A stretch of 64,000 nt of DNA from Rhodoblastus sphagnicola (GTDB taxonomy: Bacteria > Pseudomonadota > Alphaproteobacteria > Rhizobiales > Beijerinckiaceae): positions 1 through 64,000 of the forward strand of contig NZ_NHSJ01000121.1 of NCBI RefSeq assembly GCF_002937075.1. Reading direction: 5' to 3'. The position numbers and the translations under genes are program-made. Shown here one piece after another: positions 46,571-58,809 of the stretch. Positions within the stretch are counted from its first letter, which is position 1. Every line of letters starts with the position of its first letter. Below the pieces are notes generated by a model that searched no databases, was not told the origin of the DNA, and saw only the letters and a program-made list of their open reading frames with translations.

Positions 46571-49192
46571 TCAGCTTCGCCGCGACGCCTGTTCCATCGC
46601 GCGAATCTGGTCAGCTTGCGAATTCGTGACGACCGCGCCCTGCGCCAGGGGGAAGCCGACTTCGACAAGCGTGCCTTCATTCTTGCGGCTGCGAATGACG
46701 AACTCGGCCTGATTGGCTTCGGCCAGCGCCTTGGTGAGCGGCAGGCCGAGGCCGGTGCCGCCGGCTTTCGACGAGACTTGGCGGAACGGCTCCAGCGCCG
46801 CGCACAATTCCGCGTCGTTCATGCCTATTCCCGTGTCCTTGACCCGCAACAGCAGCACCTTGCCACCGCCGGAGGCGGACGAAGCAATCGAGGTCGAGAC
46901 GATGACCTGGCCGCCCGGCTCATTGTAGCGCACGGCGTTGGCGAGCAGATTGAGCACGATCTGGCGCAGCGCGCGTTCGTCGACGAGCGCGGGCGGCAGG
47001 CCAGGCGCCAGCGCCAGTCTGGTGATGACCCTTTCGCGATTGGCCTGCGGCTGGATCAGCGAAACGCATTCGGCGACGATCTGATTGGCGTCCACGGCCG
47101 AAATATTCAGGTCGAGCTTGCCGGCCTCGATCTTCGACAGGTCGAGCAGATCGTTGACGAGGCTCATGACATGGGCGCCGGAGGCGTGGATGTCCTTGAG
47201 GTAATCCTTGTAGCGCGCGTTGCCGACCGGGCCGAACCGCTCGTCCATGATGACTTCGGTGAAGCCGAGAATGGCGTTGAGCGGCGTGCGAAGCTCGTGC
47301 GTGACGCAGGTGAGATACTCGGTCTTGGCCCGACTTTCGGCCTCGGCGATTTCGGCGCGGCGTTGCGCGTCCCGCAGCGCCAGCTCGTTCTCGCGGGCGC
47401 CAGCGGCCCGGAAGACGGCGCAATATTTGCCGGCGTCGTTCATCCGAACGAAGCTGACCTCCAGCGGCAGGGCCTCGCCGGAGCGGGACAGGCCGTTCAG
47501 GCGCAGCGGCGGCGCGGCGGCGCGCGATGCGAGTTGAGCAAGCGCGGCGACGAACTCCGCGTGGCCGTCCGGCGCGATCAATTCGCGCATATTGGCGCTC
47601 TCGTCGCGCGCGCGCCCGAATAAATTTTCCGCAGCTTCGTTCAACCCGAGCAGATCGCCGTCGCCATTGAACAGCGCGACGCCGTCCGCCGAGGCCTTGA
47701 GGATGGCCATGACATCGGCGGCTTCCGCCTCGCGTTGGCGCAGGCTCGTCTCCAAGGCCGCGGCCCTCGCTTCCAGGCCCGCGGCCCTTGCCTCCAAGCC
47801 CGCGATCCCTGCCTGTACGCGCGATGAATGGCGGACCACCAAGGCCTCGGCGGGCGCTCCGTCCCAGGACGTCGGCGCCGCGTCGACCTCGACGGCAAGC
47901 TCCAGTCCGCCGCGCATCTTCAGGATGCCGGCGCCCATCGCGTTTGCATCGATTGCGCCGGCGCGGAAAAATTCCGCCGCATCGGCGCAGCCCAGCCAGT
48001 TCAGCAGGGTCCGATTGACGCGCAGCCAGGCGCCGTCGCGGCGGATAGCCAGCCCGACGGGCAGGGAATCGAAGAAATCGTCGAACGACGCATCGCCTGC
48101 GTTCGCAACCTCGGCGTCACCCGGCGCGGCGGATGCGTTTTCGCCGTCGCGCGCCCGCGGTTCGCCCTGGGCGCCCAGCGTGCGGGCGATCTCCCGGAAG
48201 GCCTGGCGCTCGTGGGGCGCCAGAGTCACCAAAGCCGCCGGCTCCTCGCGGCTGTCGAAGGCGGCGGAGAGGCGCGGCGGCGGGAAGGGCAGGACGACGC
48301 CGGAGCAGTCCGGCGTCGGCTCTGGCGCGGCCTCATCCCGGATGTCAGGCTCCGATGCGTCCGTGCGCGCTATTTCCCGCAGCCGGTCGAGTTGGATGAC
48401 TCCGAACCCGCGCCACCCGTCAAATCCTTTTTCGCGGTCGAAGGCGGGCAGGGCGCCGAGTGAAACGGGCGCGGCGGCGAGGGCGCCGTCGATCGGCCAG
48501 ATCACCTCGACTCCGCTGAAGGTGACGCGACCGTTGAGCGCCGCCGCCAGTCGCCCCTCGGGGTCCATGCCCAACGCGCGCGCGGATTCGATCAGGTCGC
48601 GCCCGACCAGCGTCGCCGCCGCGCCGCCAAAGATTTCCGCGAGCGGCGGCGTGACTTCGGTAACGACATTGAGCGTATCCGTGCGCCAGAGGAAGCGTGC
48701 GGGCTTAAGGCCGGGATAGCGGCGCTCGAGCGCGCGCTTCAACGCGTCGCAGGCCTGCGAGTTTTGGACGGCGGGCATGTCGGCCGAAACCGGGATGGAT
48801 CGGGCTTGGACTCCGCGCAGGCGCACGCCCAGGCCAGCGAGGACGTAAATCTGCGTGTGGGTGTTGGCGCGCCGGCAGAGAAATGTGATCTTTGCGCCGG
48901 GACCGAAGTCGAAACGCTCGATCCGGCTGGCGCCCGCCGGCAGGGGGCGCAGCCGTTGCGCCACGGCCTGGGCGGGAGCCGCATTCGGGGCAAGCGCGCC
49001 CTCTTGAAGGTCGGAGACGGAGTCCGCGCCAAACAGCGCCAGCGCCGCCGCATTGGCGTGGACAAGGCGCATGGACGCGCCTTCCGTGACCAGGACGGGC
49101 GCGCCGGCGCGCGCGAGCGAGGCGACGCCATTTTCGGCAAGAGCGGCGGCGATGTCCGCCCGAACTTCCTCTGTCGCCTGAATTCCGCTCAT
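46571..49192 (-). CDS. PdhS/PleC/DivJ-type PAS sensor histidine kinase
   Basis: Cytoplasmic sensor kinase of 873 aa. PAS-like segments occur at about residues 15-120, 170-260, 375-450 and 500-610, joined by a Pro/Ala/Glu-rich linker and a coiled coil at about 455-495. The HisKA domain has His632 in CVTHELRTPLNAILGFTE, followed by the PdhS-like stretch GNARYKDYLKDIHASGAH and VNDLLDLSKIEAGKLDL. The HATPase domain ends with the family hallmark LPLTKALAEANQ and NEGTLVEVGFP. Kinases of this type set phosphorylation of DivK and thereby the CtrA pathway. No membrane helix is seen. A perfect CtrA-type box lies 19 bases upstream. Confidence 0.88.
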   Translation of the reverse strand: MSGIQATEEVRADIAAALAENGVASLARAGAPVLVTEGASMRLVHANAAALALFGADSVSDLQEGALAPNAAPAQAVAQRLRPLPAGASRIERFDFGPGAKITFLCRRANTHTQIYVLAGLGVRLRGVQARSIPVSADMPAVQNSQACDALKRALERRYPGLKPARFLWRTDTLNVVTEVTPPLAEIFGGAAATLVGRDLIESARALGMDPEGRLAAALNGRVTFSGVEVIWPIDGALAAAPVSLGALPAFDREKGFDGWRGFGVIQLDRLREIARTDASEPDIRDEAAPEPTPDCSGVVLPFPPPRLSAAFDSREEPAALVTLAPHERQAFREIARTLGAQGEPRARDGENASAAPGDAEVANAGDASFDDFFDSLPVGLAIRRDGAWLRVNRTLLNWLGCADAAEFFRAGAIDANAMGAGILKMRGGLELAVEVDAAPTSWDGAPAEALVVRHSSRVQAGIAGLEARAAGLEARAAALETSLRQREAEAADVMAILKASADGVALFNGDGDLLGLNEAAENLFGRARDESANMRELIAPDGHAEFVAALAQLASRAAAPPLRLNGLSRSGEALPLEVSFVRMNDAGKYCAVFRAAGARENELALRDAQRRAEIAEAESRAKTEYLTCVTHELRTPLNAILGFTEVIMDERFGPVGNARYKDYLKDIHASGAHVMSLVNDLLDLSKIEAGKLDLNISAVDANQIVAECVSLIQPQANRERVITRLALAPGLPPALVDERALRQIVLNLLANAVRYNEPGGQVIVSTSIASSASGGGKVLLLRVKDTGIGMNDAELCAALEPFRQVSSKAGGTGLGLPLTKALAEANQAEFVIRSRKNEGTLVEVGFPLAQGAVVTNSQADQIRAMEQASRRS

Positions 49193-49210
49193 CGTCCCGC
49201 CCAGTGATCT

Positions 49211-49225
49211 TTAATGAAAGATTAA
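49211..49225. promoter_or_regulatory. CtrA-type box upstream of the PdhS-like kinase gene
   Basis: TTAAtgaaagaTTAA is a perfect TTAA-N7-TTAA, 19 bases from the kinase start and about 230 from the phasin gene. Its closeness to the start codon suggests repression or a leader overlap rather than simple activation. Confidence 0.65.
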
Positions 49226-49458
49226 ACACGTAAGCGCATGGGAATCCAGTTTTGATCCAGGACATTTCGTTGCGTTGCGTGCTATGGTGAACAATCAGTT
49301 AATTCCAGCGGTCGACGGAGGGATCCCACGGTCCATGTTGCACTGCACAATCCTATTTGCAGCGCAGCATTTTTCGTGTTAATCATCCGCGCGTAAAGTT
49401 CATTGGCCCGGGAGTGTGGGAGCGCTGGAACCCCGGGCGCAAGCTTACAGGATGTCCC

Positions 49459-49824
49459 ATGACCAATCTCAATCTGGAAGTCCCGCCGGAAGTTCGCGAA
49501 TTCGCCGAAAAGACGGTCGAGCAGGCCCGCAAGGCGTTCGATGGCTATGTCGCCGCCGCTCAGAAGGCCGCGGCCCAGACCGAAACCGCGGCGGAGAATG
49601 CGGCCGCCGGCATGAAGGACCTCAGCTCCAAGGCGATCTCCTACGCCGAAGCCAATGTGAAGGCCGCTTTCGACCTTGCGGAAAGCTTGGTCAAGGCTAA
49701 GGATCCGAAGGAAATCCTGTCGATCCAGTCCGAATATCTCAAGGCGCAGATCGCCGCCGTGCAGGAACAGGCCAAGGCCCTTGGCGACGCCGTCAAGACC
49801 GCCATGACTCCGGACGCCAAGTGA
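49459..49824 (+). CDS. Phasin family protein
   Basis: Phasin (121 aa), a helical protein coating polyhydroxyalkanoate granules. The amphipathic helical pattern is typical: VREFAEKTVEQARKAFDGY, AISYAEANVKAAFDLAESLV and SEYLKAQIAAVQEQAK. The start at 49459 has aggat 7 bases upstream. Its stop overlaps the start of the next phasin gene (TGATG), so both are made together. Phasins are abundant in PHA-storing alphaproteobacteria. Confidence 0.92.
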   Translation: MTNLNLEVPPEVREFAEKTVEQARKAFDGYVAAAQKAAAQTETAAENAAAGMKDLSSKAISYAEANVKAAFDLAESLVKAKDPKEILSIQSEYLKAQIAAVQEQAKALGDAVKTAMTPDAK

Positions 49825-50402
49825 TGGCCACGCCTCCACGCAGGGCCGCAAAGGCCAAGCCGCCGGCGGAAACCGCCCAGTTCGCCCAGTTCACTGAGGC
49901 TTCGGAGGCGGTGGCGCCAGAACCCGAGTCGGTCGGCGTAGCGCCCGAACCCGAAACTGAGCCTGAAACTGAACCCGCGTCCGCGTCCGCGCCGGAACCG
50001 GCGGCGGCGGAGCCCGCCGCTCCAGCTCCGAAGGTCGAAACGCCGGCTCCGGCGTCGAAGGCCGAGAAGCCGGCGAAAGCCGCCGACGCGAAGGCGCCCG
50101 AACCCGTCCATGCGACGGAAAACGCCTTCACCGCCGCGAGCAAGAGCCTACAGGCCTTCTCCACCAAGGCGATGGAGGCCTATCAGGTCAATGCCGCCGC
50201 TTCGATGGACTATATGAAGGCGCTCGCGGGCGTCCGCACTGTCTCCGAGGCCGTCGCTTTGCAGAGCGAACATATGCGCAAGCAGTATGAAGCGATCACC
50301 TCCCAAGCCAAGGAGCTGACGGCGCTCGCCCAGCAGGTTGCGGCGGACGCCACCGGTCCGCTGAAGGATCAGTTCGGCAAGGGATTCAAGTCGTCGAGCT
50401 GA
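49824..50402 (+). CDS. Phasin family protein with long Pro/Glu/Ala N-terminal extension
   Basis: Protein of 192 aa. Residues 1-85 are disordered, rich in Pro, Glu and Ala (EPETEPETEPASASAPEP-type). Residues about 90-192 are a phasin domain similar to the preceding gene (FTAASKSLQAFSTKAMEAYQ, LQSEHMRKQYEAITSQAKEL). The ATG at 49824 overlaps the previous stop. A terminator follows. The extension could set granule spacing or bind a partner; this is not shown. Confidence 0.88.
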   Translation: MATPPRRAAKAKPPAETAQFAQFTEASEAVAPEPESVGVAPEPETEPETEPASASAPEPAAAEPAAPAPKVETPAPASKAEKPAKAADAKAPEPVHATENAFTAASKSLQAFSTKAMEAYQVNAAASMDYMKALAGVRTVSEAVALQSEHMRKQYEAITSQAKELTALAQQVAADATGPLKDQFGKGFKSSS

Positions 50403-50424
50403 GTTTTCCCGAACGTCATTTTTC

Positions 50425-50460
50425 GCGCGCGAATGCTCTTGCATTCGCGCGCCTCTTTTT
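50425..50460 (+). terminator. Intrinsic terminator after the phasin genes
   Basis: A perfect 12-bp stem (50425-50436 with 50441-50452) and 4-base loop are followed by CTCTTTTT. Confidence 0.93.
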
Positions 50461-50478
50461 ATAGGGTCCGCCCGCGTT

Positions 50479-50555
50479 GCCGCCATAGCTCAGTTGGTTA
50501 GAGCGCTAGATTGTGGATCTAGAGGTCCCCTGTTCAAACCAGGGTGGCGGTACCA
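50479..50555 (+). tRNA. tRNA-His (GTG)
   Basis: A complete cloverleaf of 77 bases, with the CCA encoded. The anticodon loop is ttGTGga between ctaga and tctag. The acceptor stem pairs GCCGCCA with TGGCGGT. Position -1 is T and the discriminator base is A73, so it lacks the G-1:C73 pair of most bacterial tRNA-His. This is the known alphaproteobacterial form. Confidence 0.96.
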
Positions 50556-50962
50556 TCTTTCTTAATAATGCAGTGTCTCCGCGAAGGTTGGCTCCACTTT
50601 GCGCGATCGGGAGATGTTCGCGCCAATTTCGTCGACGACAATCATCCCTATGCGCCTTTCCCGGCCAATCGGGCTAAAGGAAAGGCCGCTGACACAACGT
50701 CAAATTTGGGGGTATTGGACGCGAAAGCCGCCCCTCGGGAGGCGAAGATTCCAAGCGAATTTACAATCCGCGGGGCATCCAACTCGCAGAGTGCGGCGGA
50801 TCGTGCTGCGCCCGCACTCATCCAGGCGCGGAAGCCGCGCCTCGAAACGAAGCTGAATCGCTGTTTCGTCAATTATCCATCAGGGATAGGATTCAAGCTG
50901 AGCCTTGGGAAGCCCACGCGGCCGGCGATTAAGTTGTATCGCCGTGTCGCCTTAGGGGCCAA
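50556..50962. other. 407-base stretch without a recognisable gene
   Basis: Between tRNA-His and the cmk stop I see no supported gene. Short open frames on both strands lack family resemblance and good ribosome sites. Base composition is a little lower in G+C than the flanks. No copy of the tRNA 3' end is seen, so there is no direct evidence of an integrated element. Confidence 0.55.
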
Positions 50963-53515
<2,553 letters not shown>

Positions 53516-53519
<4 letters not shown>

Positions 53520-53659
53520 GGCCTGTCCTCCCGGCCGTCGAAGCTGGTGAGTTTTCGCCGCAAGTCACGGTAATCGGCGGTGATCTTGAACATCATCGCC
53601 CCGATGACGACGGCCGCGAAAGCATAGGCCGCGAAAATGAAGCCGGAATAGTCTTTCAC
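53516..53659 (-). CDS. ccmD: Heme exporter protein CcmD
   Basis: A 47-residue protein from GTG at 53659 to TGA. It begins VKDYSGFIFAAYAFAAVVIG, one membrane helix, followed by a basic cytosolic tail (ADYRDLRRKLTSF). CcmD helps release holo-CcmE from CcmABC. GTGA overlaps join it to ccmC and ccmG. It is easily missed because of its length. Confidence 0.88.
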
Positions 53660-54399
53660 GCCGTCGCCTCCGCTTTTTCCTCGGCATGGGCCGCGTCAAT
53701 GCTCAGACGCCGAAGCCTGCGGCGCAGGATCTCGTTACGGATCGCCATGAGGTGAAGCGTGAGAAAAAGAAAGCTGAAGCCCAAAGCCATGATCAGCAAT
53801 GTCCACAGCATGGAGCCGGATATGGCCGGGCCGCCGACGCGAAACACCGACGCCGGCTGATGCAGCGTGTTCCACCAATCGACGGAGAACTTTATGATGG
53901 GAATGTTCACGACGCCGACCAGGGTGAGGATCGCAGCGGCGCGCGCCGCTTGCGCGGGCTCCTCGATCGTCCGCCACAGGCCGACCAGGCCGAGATAGAT
54001 CAGGAACAGCACCAGCACCGAGGTGAGGCGCGCGTCCCAGACCCACCAGGTTCCCCACATCGGCTTGCCCCAGAGCGAACCCGACACCAGGCACAACAGC
54101 GTGAAGGCGGCCCCGAGCGGCGCCGCCGCCTTTTGCGCGGCGTCGGCGAGCGGGTGGCGCCAGACGATCGTGCCGAGCGCGGCTGAGGTCATGATGATGT
54201 AGCACATCATGCTAAGCCATGCCGAGGGCACGTGAAGATACATGATCTTGACCGATGCTCCCTGCTGGTAGTCGTCGGGCGCGACAAAGAAAGTCAGATA
54301 CAGTCCGACGATCAGGAGAAGCGCGGTCGCCGCGGCAAGCCAGGGAATGAGCCTTGCGGCAAGCGCAAGGAAGTTGGTCGGATTGGCGTATTTGAGCAT
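53656..54399 (-). CDS. ccmC: Heme-handling membrane protein CcmC
   Basis: CcmC (247 aa) has six helices and presents heme to CcmE. The Trp-rich heme-handling motif is WGTWWVWDARLTS at about residue 125; periplasmic His residues are in YLHVPSAW and NTLHQPAS. The start at 54399 (MLKYANPTN) is chosen over an upstream frame extension. Confidence 0.95.
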   Translation of the reverse strand: MLKYANPTNFLALAARLIPWLAAATALLLIVGLYLTFFVAPDDYQQGASVKIMYLHVPSAWLSMMCYIIMTSAALGTIVWRHPLADAAQKAAAPLGAAFTLLCLVSGSLWGKPMWGTWWVWDARLTSVLVLFLIYLGLVGLWRTIEEPAQAARAAAILTLVGVVNIPIIKFSVDWWNTLHQPASVFRVGGPAISGSMLWTLLIMALGFSFLFLTLHLMAIRNEILRRRLRRLSIDAAHAEEKAEATA

Positions 54400-54460
54400 C
54401 GCGGATCCATCGATAATACGGGATTGATTAGGCTTGCGCGTCGGCAAAATCAATCGTTCT

Positions 54461-55135
54461 TCATGCGTCGCGGGAGCGCAGCGCGGCGGCCGCGGCGAAA
54501 GGCGCTCCCGCCACGGCGGCCAGAGACAGGCCGCACAGGATCAGTATGGGGATGTGAAACGGCACGGTCCCGCCGCTGGCGGCGGTTGCGGCGGAGACGC
54601 CGAAAATCAGAACGGGCGTCGTGAGCGGCAGAATCAGGACCGCCATCAGCAGGCCGCCGCGCCGCAGGCCGGCCGTGAGCGCCGCGCCAATGGCGCCGAG
54701 CATGGTGAGCGCCGGCGTGCCCGCGAGCAGCGAAAGCGAAATACCCGCGAGCGAAGCCGGCTCCATCGCGAGCGTCAAGCCGAGCAGAGGCGAGGCGACG
54801 ATGAGCGGCAGCGCCGTGGCGATCCAATGCGCGACGCATTTGACGAGAACCACCAGCTCCAGCGGTGTGGCGGCCGTGAGCAGCAAATCCAGCGAGCCAT
54901 CGTCGGCGTCGGACTGAAACAGGCGATCGAGGCCAAGCAGCGTCGCCAGCAAGGCGGCGATCCAGAGAATCGCCGGACCGATTCGCGACAGCAGATTGAG
55001 GTCCGGGCCGATGGCGAAGGGGGTGAGGCTGACCAGAATGAGGAAGAACACGACCCCCATGGCGCCGCCGCCGCCGACCGAGCGCGCAAGTTGTAATTCA
55101 CGCCAGAACAATGCGGAGAGAGCAGATTGCATCAT
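54461..55135 (-). CDS. ccmB: Heme exporter membrane subunit CcmB
   Basis: CcmB (224 aa), six helices, membrane partner of CcmA in the complex that frees holo-CcmE. Typical sequence: FWRELQLARSVGG, FAIGPDLNLLSRIGPAILWIAALLA and LDLLLTAATPLELVVLVK. The ATG overlaps the ccmA stop. A 61-base gap separates it from ccmC. Confidence 0.94.
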   Translation of the reverse strand: MMQSALSALFWRELQLARSVGGGGAMGVVFFLILVSLTPFAIGPDLNLLSRIGPAILWIAALLATLLGLDRLFQSDADDGSLDLLLTAATPLELVVLVKCVAHWIATALPLIVASPLLGLTLAMEPASLAGISLSLLAGTPALTMLGAIGAALTAGLRRGGLLMAVLILPLTTPVLIFGVSAATAASGGTVPFHIPILILCGLSLAAVAGAPFAAAAALRSRDA

Positions 55136-55791
55136 GCGTTTCCAATGGCCCCGGCGTCCGTGGCGCTCAGATCAAGCACGGCGGCGTCGATCAGTCCGAG
55201 CGGCGCGTGGGTCGCGGCGATGATCATGCCGCCCGAGGCGCGATGGCGCGCGAACGCTTCGCCGAGGATTTCCTGCGAGGCGACATCGAGCGCGGTCGCC
55301 GGTTCGTCGAGAATCCACAGCGGGCGTGGCGACACGAACAGCCGCGCCAGGGCGACCCTGCGCTTCTGTCCCGCCGAGAGATAGGCCACGGGAAAATCCG
55401 CCAAACGTTTCAAACCCATGCGGTGCAGCGCCTGGGAGGGCGCAAGACTTTCCCCGGACGAGGGCGTGGCGAGCATGCGCGCCCAGAATTCCAGATTTTC
55501 CGAGGCGGTCAGCGCCGACTTCAAGCCGTCGGCATGGCCGACGTAATGGCAAAGCTCCGGCAGCGGCGCCTCGGAGGCTTCGCCCGCGTGGGTCAGTTCG
55601 CCGCCGCTGAGCGGCAGAAAGCCGGCGATCGCGCGCAACAGCGTCGATTTGCCCGCGCCGTTGCGGCCGAGCGCGACGAGGGCTTCGCCCGCGCGCAATT
55701 CGAAATGGATATTCTTGACGATGGCGCGTCCGCCGCGATCGACGCTGACGCTGCGCGCGCTCAGAGAGGTCAATGCAAATTGTTGATTCAA
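55132..55791 (-). CDS. ccmA: Heme exporter ATP-binding subunit CcmA
   Basis: CcmA (219 aa), the ABC ATPase of the cytochrome c maturation system. Walker A (GRNGAGKST), signature (LSAGQKRRV), Walker B (PLWILDEPATALD) and the switch His (AATHAPLG) are present. It is the first gene of the leftward run ccmABCD-ccmG-aroA-cmk and diverges from acnA across about 145 bases. Confidence 0.95.
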   Translation of the reverse strand: MNQQFALTSLSARSVSVDRGGRAIVKNIHFELRAGEALVALGRNGAGKSTLLRAIAGFLPLSGGELTHAGEASEAPLPELCHYVGHADGLKSALTASENLEFWARMLATPSSGESLAPSQALHRMGLKRLADFPVAYLSAGQKRRVALARLFVSPRPLWILDEPATALDVASQEILGEAFARHRASGGMIIAATHAPLGLIDAAVLDLSATDAGAIGNA

Positions 55792-55935
55792 CGCGGTGAA
55801 TTCCTCTCTCTCGCGTGTCCCGCAAAACGAATTTTATCCGAGCCCCCGCAACTTTTGTTTGTGTAGCGCGCGCATGAGGAATTATCTATAAGCCTTCTCG
55901 ATCATCTTATCCCTCTTTTTCGGGACCCCGCACCG

Positions 55936-58662
55936 ATGGCCTCTCTCGACAGCTTCAAATGCCGCAAGACCCTCAAGGTTGGCGCGAAAACCTATCATTA
56001 CTATTCTCTTAAAGCTGCGGAGAAGAATGGTCTCGAAGGCATTTCGAAGCTGCCCTATTCGATGAAGGTGCTGCTCGAAAATTTGCTGCGCAATGAGGAC
56101 GGGCGCTCGGTCACGAAAGAAGATATCGTTGGCGTCGCCGAATGGCTTGGGAACAAGGGCAAGGTTGAACGGGAAATCGCCTTCCGCCCCGCGCGCGTCC
56201 TGATGCAAGATTTTACAGGCGTCCCGGCGGTGGTGGATCTCGCCGCCATGCGCGACGGCATCGAATCGCTGGGCGGCGATCCCGAAAAGATCAACCCGCT
56301 CGTGCCCGTCGATCTCGTGATCGACCATTCGGTGATCGTCGATCACTTCGGCTCCAAGAGCGCGCTCAAGCAGAATGTCGATCTAGAATACTCCCGCAAT
56401 GGCGAACGCTACACCTTCCTGAAGTGGGGGCAGGGCGCGCTGGACAATTTCCGCGTCGTCCCTCCGGGCACCGGCATCTGCCACCAGGTCAACACGGAAT
56501 ATCTCGCCCAGACGGTCTGGACGCGGAAGGAGAAGTTTCAACCGGCGCGCGGCAAGGCCGTCACGGTCGAGGTCGCCTATCCCGACACCGTGGTCGGCAC
56601 CGATTCGCACACCACCATGGTCAATGGTCTTTCGGTGCTCGGCTGGGGCGTCGGCGGCATTGAGGCGGAGGCCGCCATGCTCGGCCAGCCGCAATCCATG
56701 CTGCTGCCGGAAGTGATCGGTTTCAAGCTGAACGGCAAACTGAAAGAGGGCGTCACGGCCACCGATCTCGTTCTGACCGTCACGCAAATGCTGCGCAAGA
56801 AGGGCGTCGTCGGCAAATTCGTGGAATTCTTCGGCTCTGGCCTCGACGGGCTGACGCTGGCGGATCGCGCCACCATCGCCAATATGGGACCGGAATATGG
56901 CGCGACCTGCGGCTTCTTCCCGATCGATTCGGAAACCATCGATTATCTAGACAAGACCGGCCGCAAGCCGGCGCGCGTGCAGCTCGTCGAAAAATACGCG
57001 CGCGCCCAGGGCCTGTTCCGCACCCGCGCCGCCGCCGAACCGGTGTTCACCGATACCGTGGAACTCGATCTCGCTTCGGTCGTGCCGTCGCTCGCCGGCC
57101 CGAAGCGGCCGGAAGGCCGCATCGCGCTGGACAGCGTCGCGGCCGGTTTTTCCTCGGCCATGGAAACCGAATACAAGAAGATCGCTTCGCTCTCCGAACG
57201 CTACAAGGTCGAGGGCGAAGAGTTCGACATCGGCCACGGCGATGTCGTCATCGCCGCCATCACCTCCTGCACCAACACCTCCAATCCCAGCGTTCTCATC
57301 GGCGCCGGCCTGTTGGCGCGCAACGCCGTCGCCCTTGGCCTGACGGTCAAGCCCTGGGTCAAGACGTCGCTCGCGCCGGGCTCGCAGGTGGTCGCCGAAT
57401 ATCTCACCAAGGCGGGCCTGCAAAAGCCGTTGGACAAGCTCGGCTTCAACCTGGTCGGGTTCGGCTGCACCACCTGCATCGGCAATTCCGGCCCGCTGCC
57501 GGAAAAGATTTCCAAGTCGATCAACGCCAATGGCGTCGTGGCGGCGGCTGTCCTCTCGGGCAATCGCAACTTTGAAGGCCGCGTCTCGCCGGACGTCCAG
57601 GCCAACTATCTGGCTTCGCCGCCCCTGGTCGTCGCCTATGCCCTCGCGGGTTCCATGCAAAAGGATCTGACCAAGGAGCCAATCGGCCACACCAAGAAGG
57701 GCGAACCGGTCTTCCTGCGCGACATCTGGCCGACCTCCAAGGAAATCCAGGAGTTCGTCCGCAAGAACGTCACCAAGTCGCTGTTCAAGTCAAAATACGC
57801 CGATGTCTTCAAGGGCGACGCCAACTGGCGCAAGGTCAAGGCGCCGCAAAGCCAGACCTACGCCTGGGACAACAAGTCGACCTATGTGCAGAACCCGCCC
57901 TATTTCAAGGGCATAGAGATGCAACCGAAGCCGGTGACGGACATCGAGGGCGCGCGCGTCCTGGCGCTGTTCGGCGACAAGATCACCACCGACCATATTT
58001 CCCCGGCCGGATCGATCAAGGCGGCGTCGCCGGCGGGCAAATATCTTCAGGCCAACAAGGTCAAGCCGGAGGATTTCAACCAGTACGGCACCCGGCGCGG
58101 CAACCATGAAGTGATGATGCGCGGCACGTTCGCCAATATCCGCATCAAGAACTTCATGCTCGCCGGCGAAGACGGGTCTGTCCCGGAAGGCGGCAACACC
58201 AAGTTCTTCCCCGGCGGCGAGGTTCTGCCGATCTACGACGCCGCGATGAAATACGCCAAGACCAAGACGCCGCTGGTGGTGTTCGCGGGCGTTGAATATG
58301 GCAATGGCTCCTCGCGCGACTGGGCGGCCAAGGGCACTAACCTGTTGGGCGTCCGCGCCGTGATCGCCGAGAGTTTCGAGCGTATCCACCGTTCGAATCT
58401 GGTCGGCATGGGCGTGCTGCCGCTGACCTTCGAAGAGGGCGTCAGCTGGAAGTCGCTGGGCCTGAAGGGCGACGAAACCATCTCCATCAAGGGTCTCACC
58501 GAGTTGCAGCCTCGCCAGAAGCTTGAGGTGGAAATCACCTATGCCGACGGCGCGGTGAAAAAGGTCAGGCTGAACAACCGCATCCTGACGCTCGACGAAA
58601 TCGAGTACTACAAGAACGGCGGCATTCTGCACTATGTGCTGCGCCAACTCGTCGTCGCCTGA
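55936..58662 (+). CDS. acnA: Aconitate hydratase A
   Basis: AcnA (908 aa), the TCA-cycle citrate/isocitrate isomerase of the AcnA/IRP type. The [4Fe-4S] Cys residues are Cys445 ([12 protein letters not shown]), Cys511 and Cys514 ([12 protein letters not shown]). Substrate-binding motifs such as [22 protein letters not shown] and [13 protein letters not shown] are present. Length is normal. A strong terminator follows. A divergent ccm operon upstream is a common alphaproteobacterial arrangement. Confidence 0.98.
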   Translation: MASLDSFKCRKTLKVGAKTYHYYSLKAAEKNGLEGISKLPYSMKVLLENLLRNEDGRSVTKEDIVGVAEWLGNKGKVEREIAFRPARVLMQDFTGVPAVVDLAAMRDGIESLGGDPEKINPLVPVDLVIDHSVIVDHFGSKSALKQNVDLEYSRNGERYTFLKWGQGALDNFRVVPPGTGICHQVNTEYLAQTVWTRKEKFQPARGKAVTVEVAYPDTVVGTDSHTTMVNGLSVLGWGVGGIEAEAAMLGQPQSMLLPEVIGFKLNGKLKEGVTATDLVLTVTQMLRKKGVVGKFVEFFGSGLDGLTLADRATIANMGPEYGATCGFFPIDSETIDYLDKTGRKPARVQLVEKYARAQGLFRTRAAAEPVFTDTVELDLASVVPSLAGPKRPEGRIALDSVAAGFSSAMETEYKKIASLSERYKVEGEEFDIGHGDVVIAAITSCTNTSNPSVLIGAGLLARNAVALGLTVKPWVKTSLAPGSQVVAEYLTKAGLQKPLDKLGFNLVGFGCTTCIGNSGPLPEKISKSINANGVVAAAVLSGNRNFEGRVSPDVQANYLASPPLVVAYALAGSMQKDLTKEPIGHTKKGEPVFLRDIWPTSKEIQEFVRKNVTKSLFKSKYADVFKGDANWRKVKAPQSQTYAWDNKSTYVQNPPYFKGIEMQPKPVTDIEGARVLALFGDKITTDHISPAGSIKAASPAGKYLQANKVKPEDFNQYGTRRGNHEVMMRGTFANIRIKNFMLAGEDGSVPEGGNTKFFPGGEVLPIYDAAMKYAKTKTPLVVFAGVEYGNGSSRDWAAKGTNLLGVRAVIAESFERIHRSNLVGMGVLPLTFEEGVSWKSLGLKGDETISIKGLTELQPRQKLEVEITYADGAVKKVRLNNRILTLDEIEYYKNGGILHYVLRQLVVA

Positions 58663-58680
58663 TTTCACGGGATAGAAAAA

Positions 58681-58711
58681 GCCGCCGGGCGTCATCGCCC
58701 GGCGGCTTTTT
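58681..58711 (+). terminator. Intrinsic terminator after acnA
   Basis: A perfect 11-bp stem (58681-58691 with 58696-58706), 4-base loop and T5 tail, with A5 in front (58676-58680), so it may also work in the opposite direction. Confidence 0.95.
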
Positions 58712-58724
58712 GTTGGCGGAAGTC

Positions 58725-58759
58725 ATACGAAATCCGAATGATCCATTCGGATTTCGTAT
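58725..58759. repeat. Extragenic palindrome 1
   Basis: A perfect 16-bp inverted repeat (58725-58740 with 58744-58759) with a 3-base spacer. It is A+T-richer than its surroundings and has no T run. Confidence 0.9.
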
Positions 58760-58764
58760 TCCAT

Positions 58765-58805
58765 TCGCGTGGAATTCCGGCTCCGCCTCAAGGAATTCCA
58801 CGCGA
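58765..58805. repeat. Extragenic palindrome 2
   Basis: A perfect 14-bp inverted repeat (58765-58778 with 58792-58805) enclosing a 13-base spacer. Each arm contains ggaattcc. Confidence 0.88.
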
Positions 58806-58809
58806 TTTC

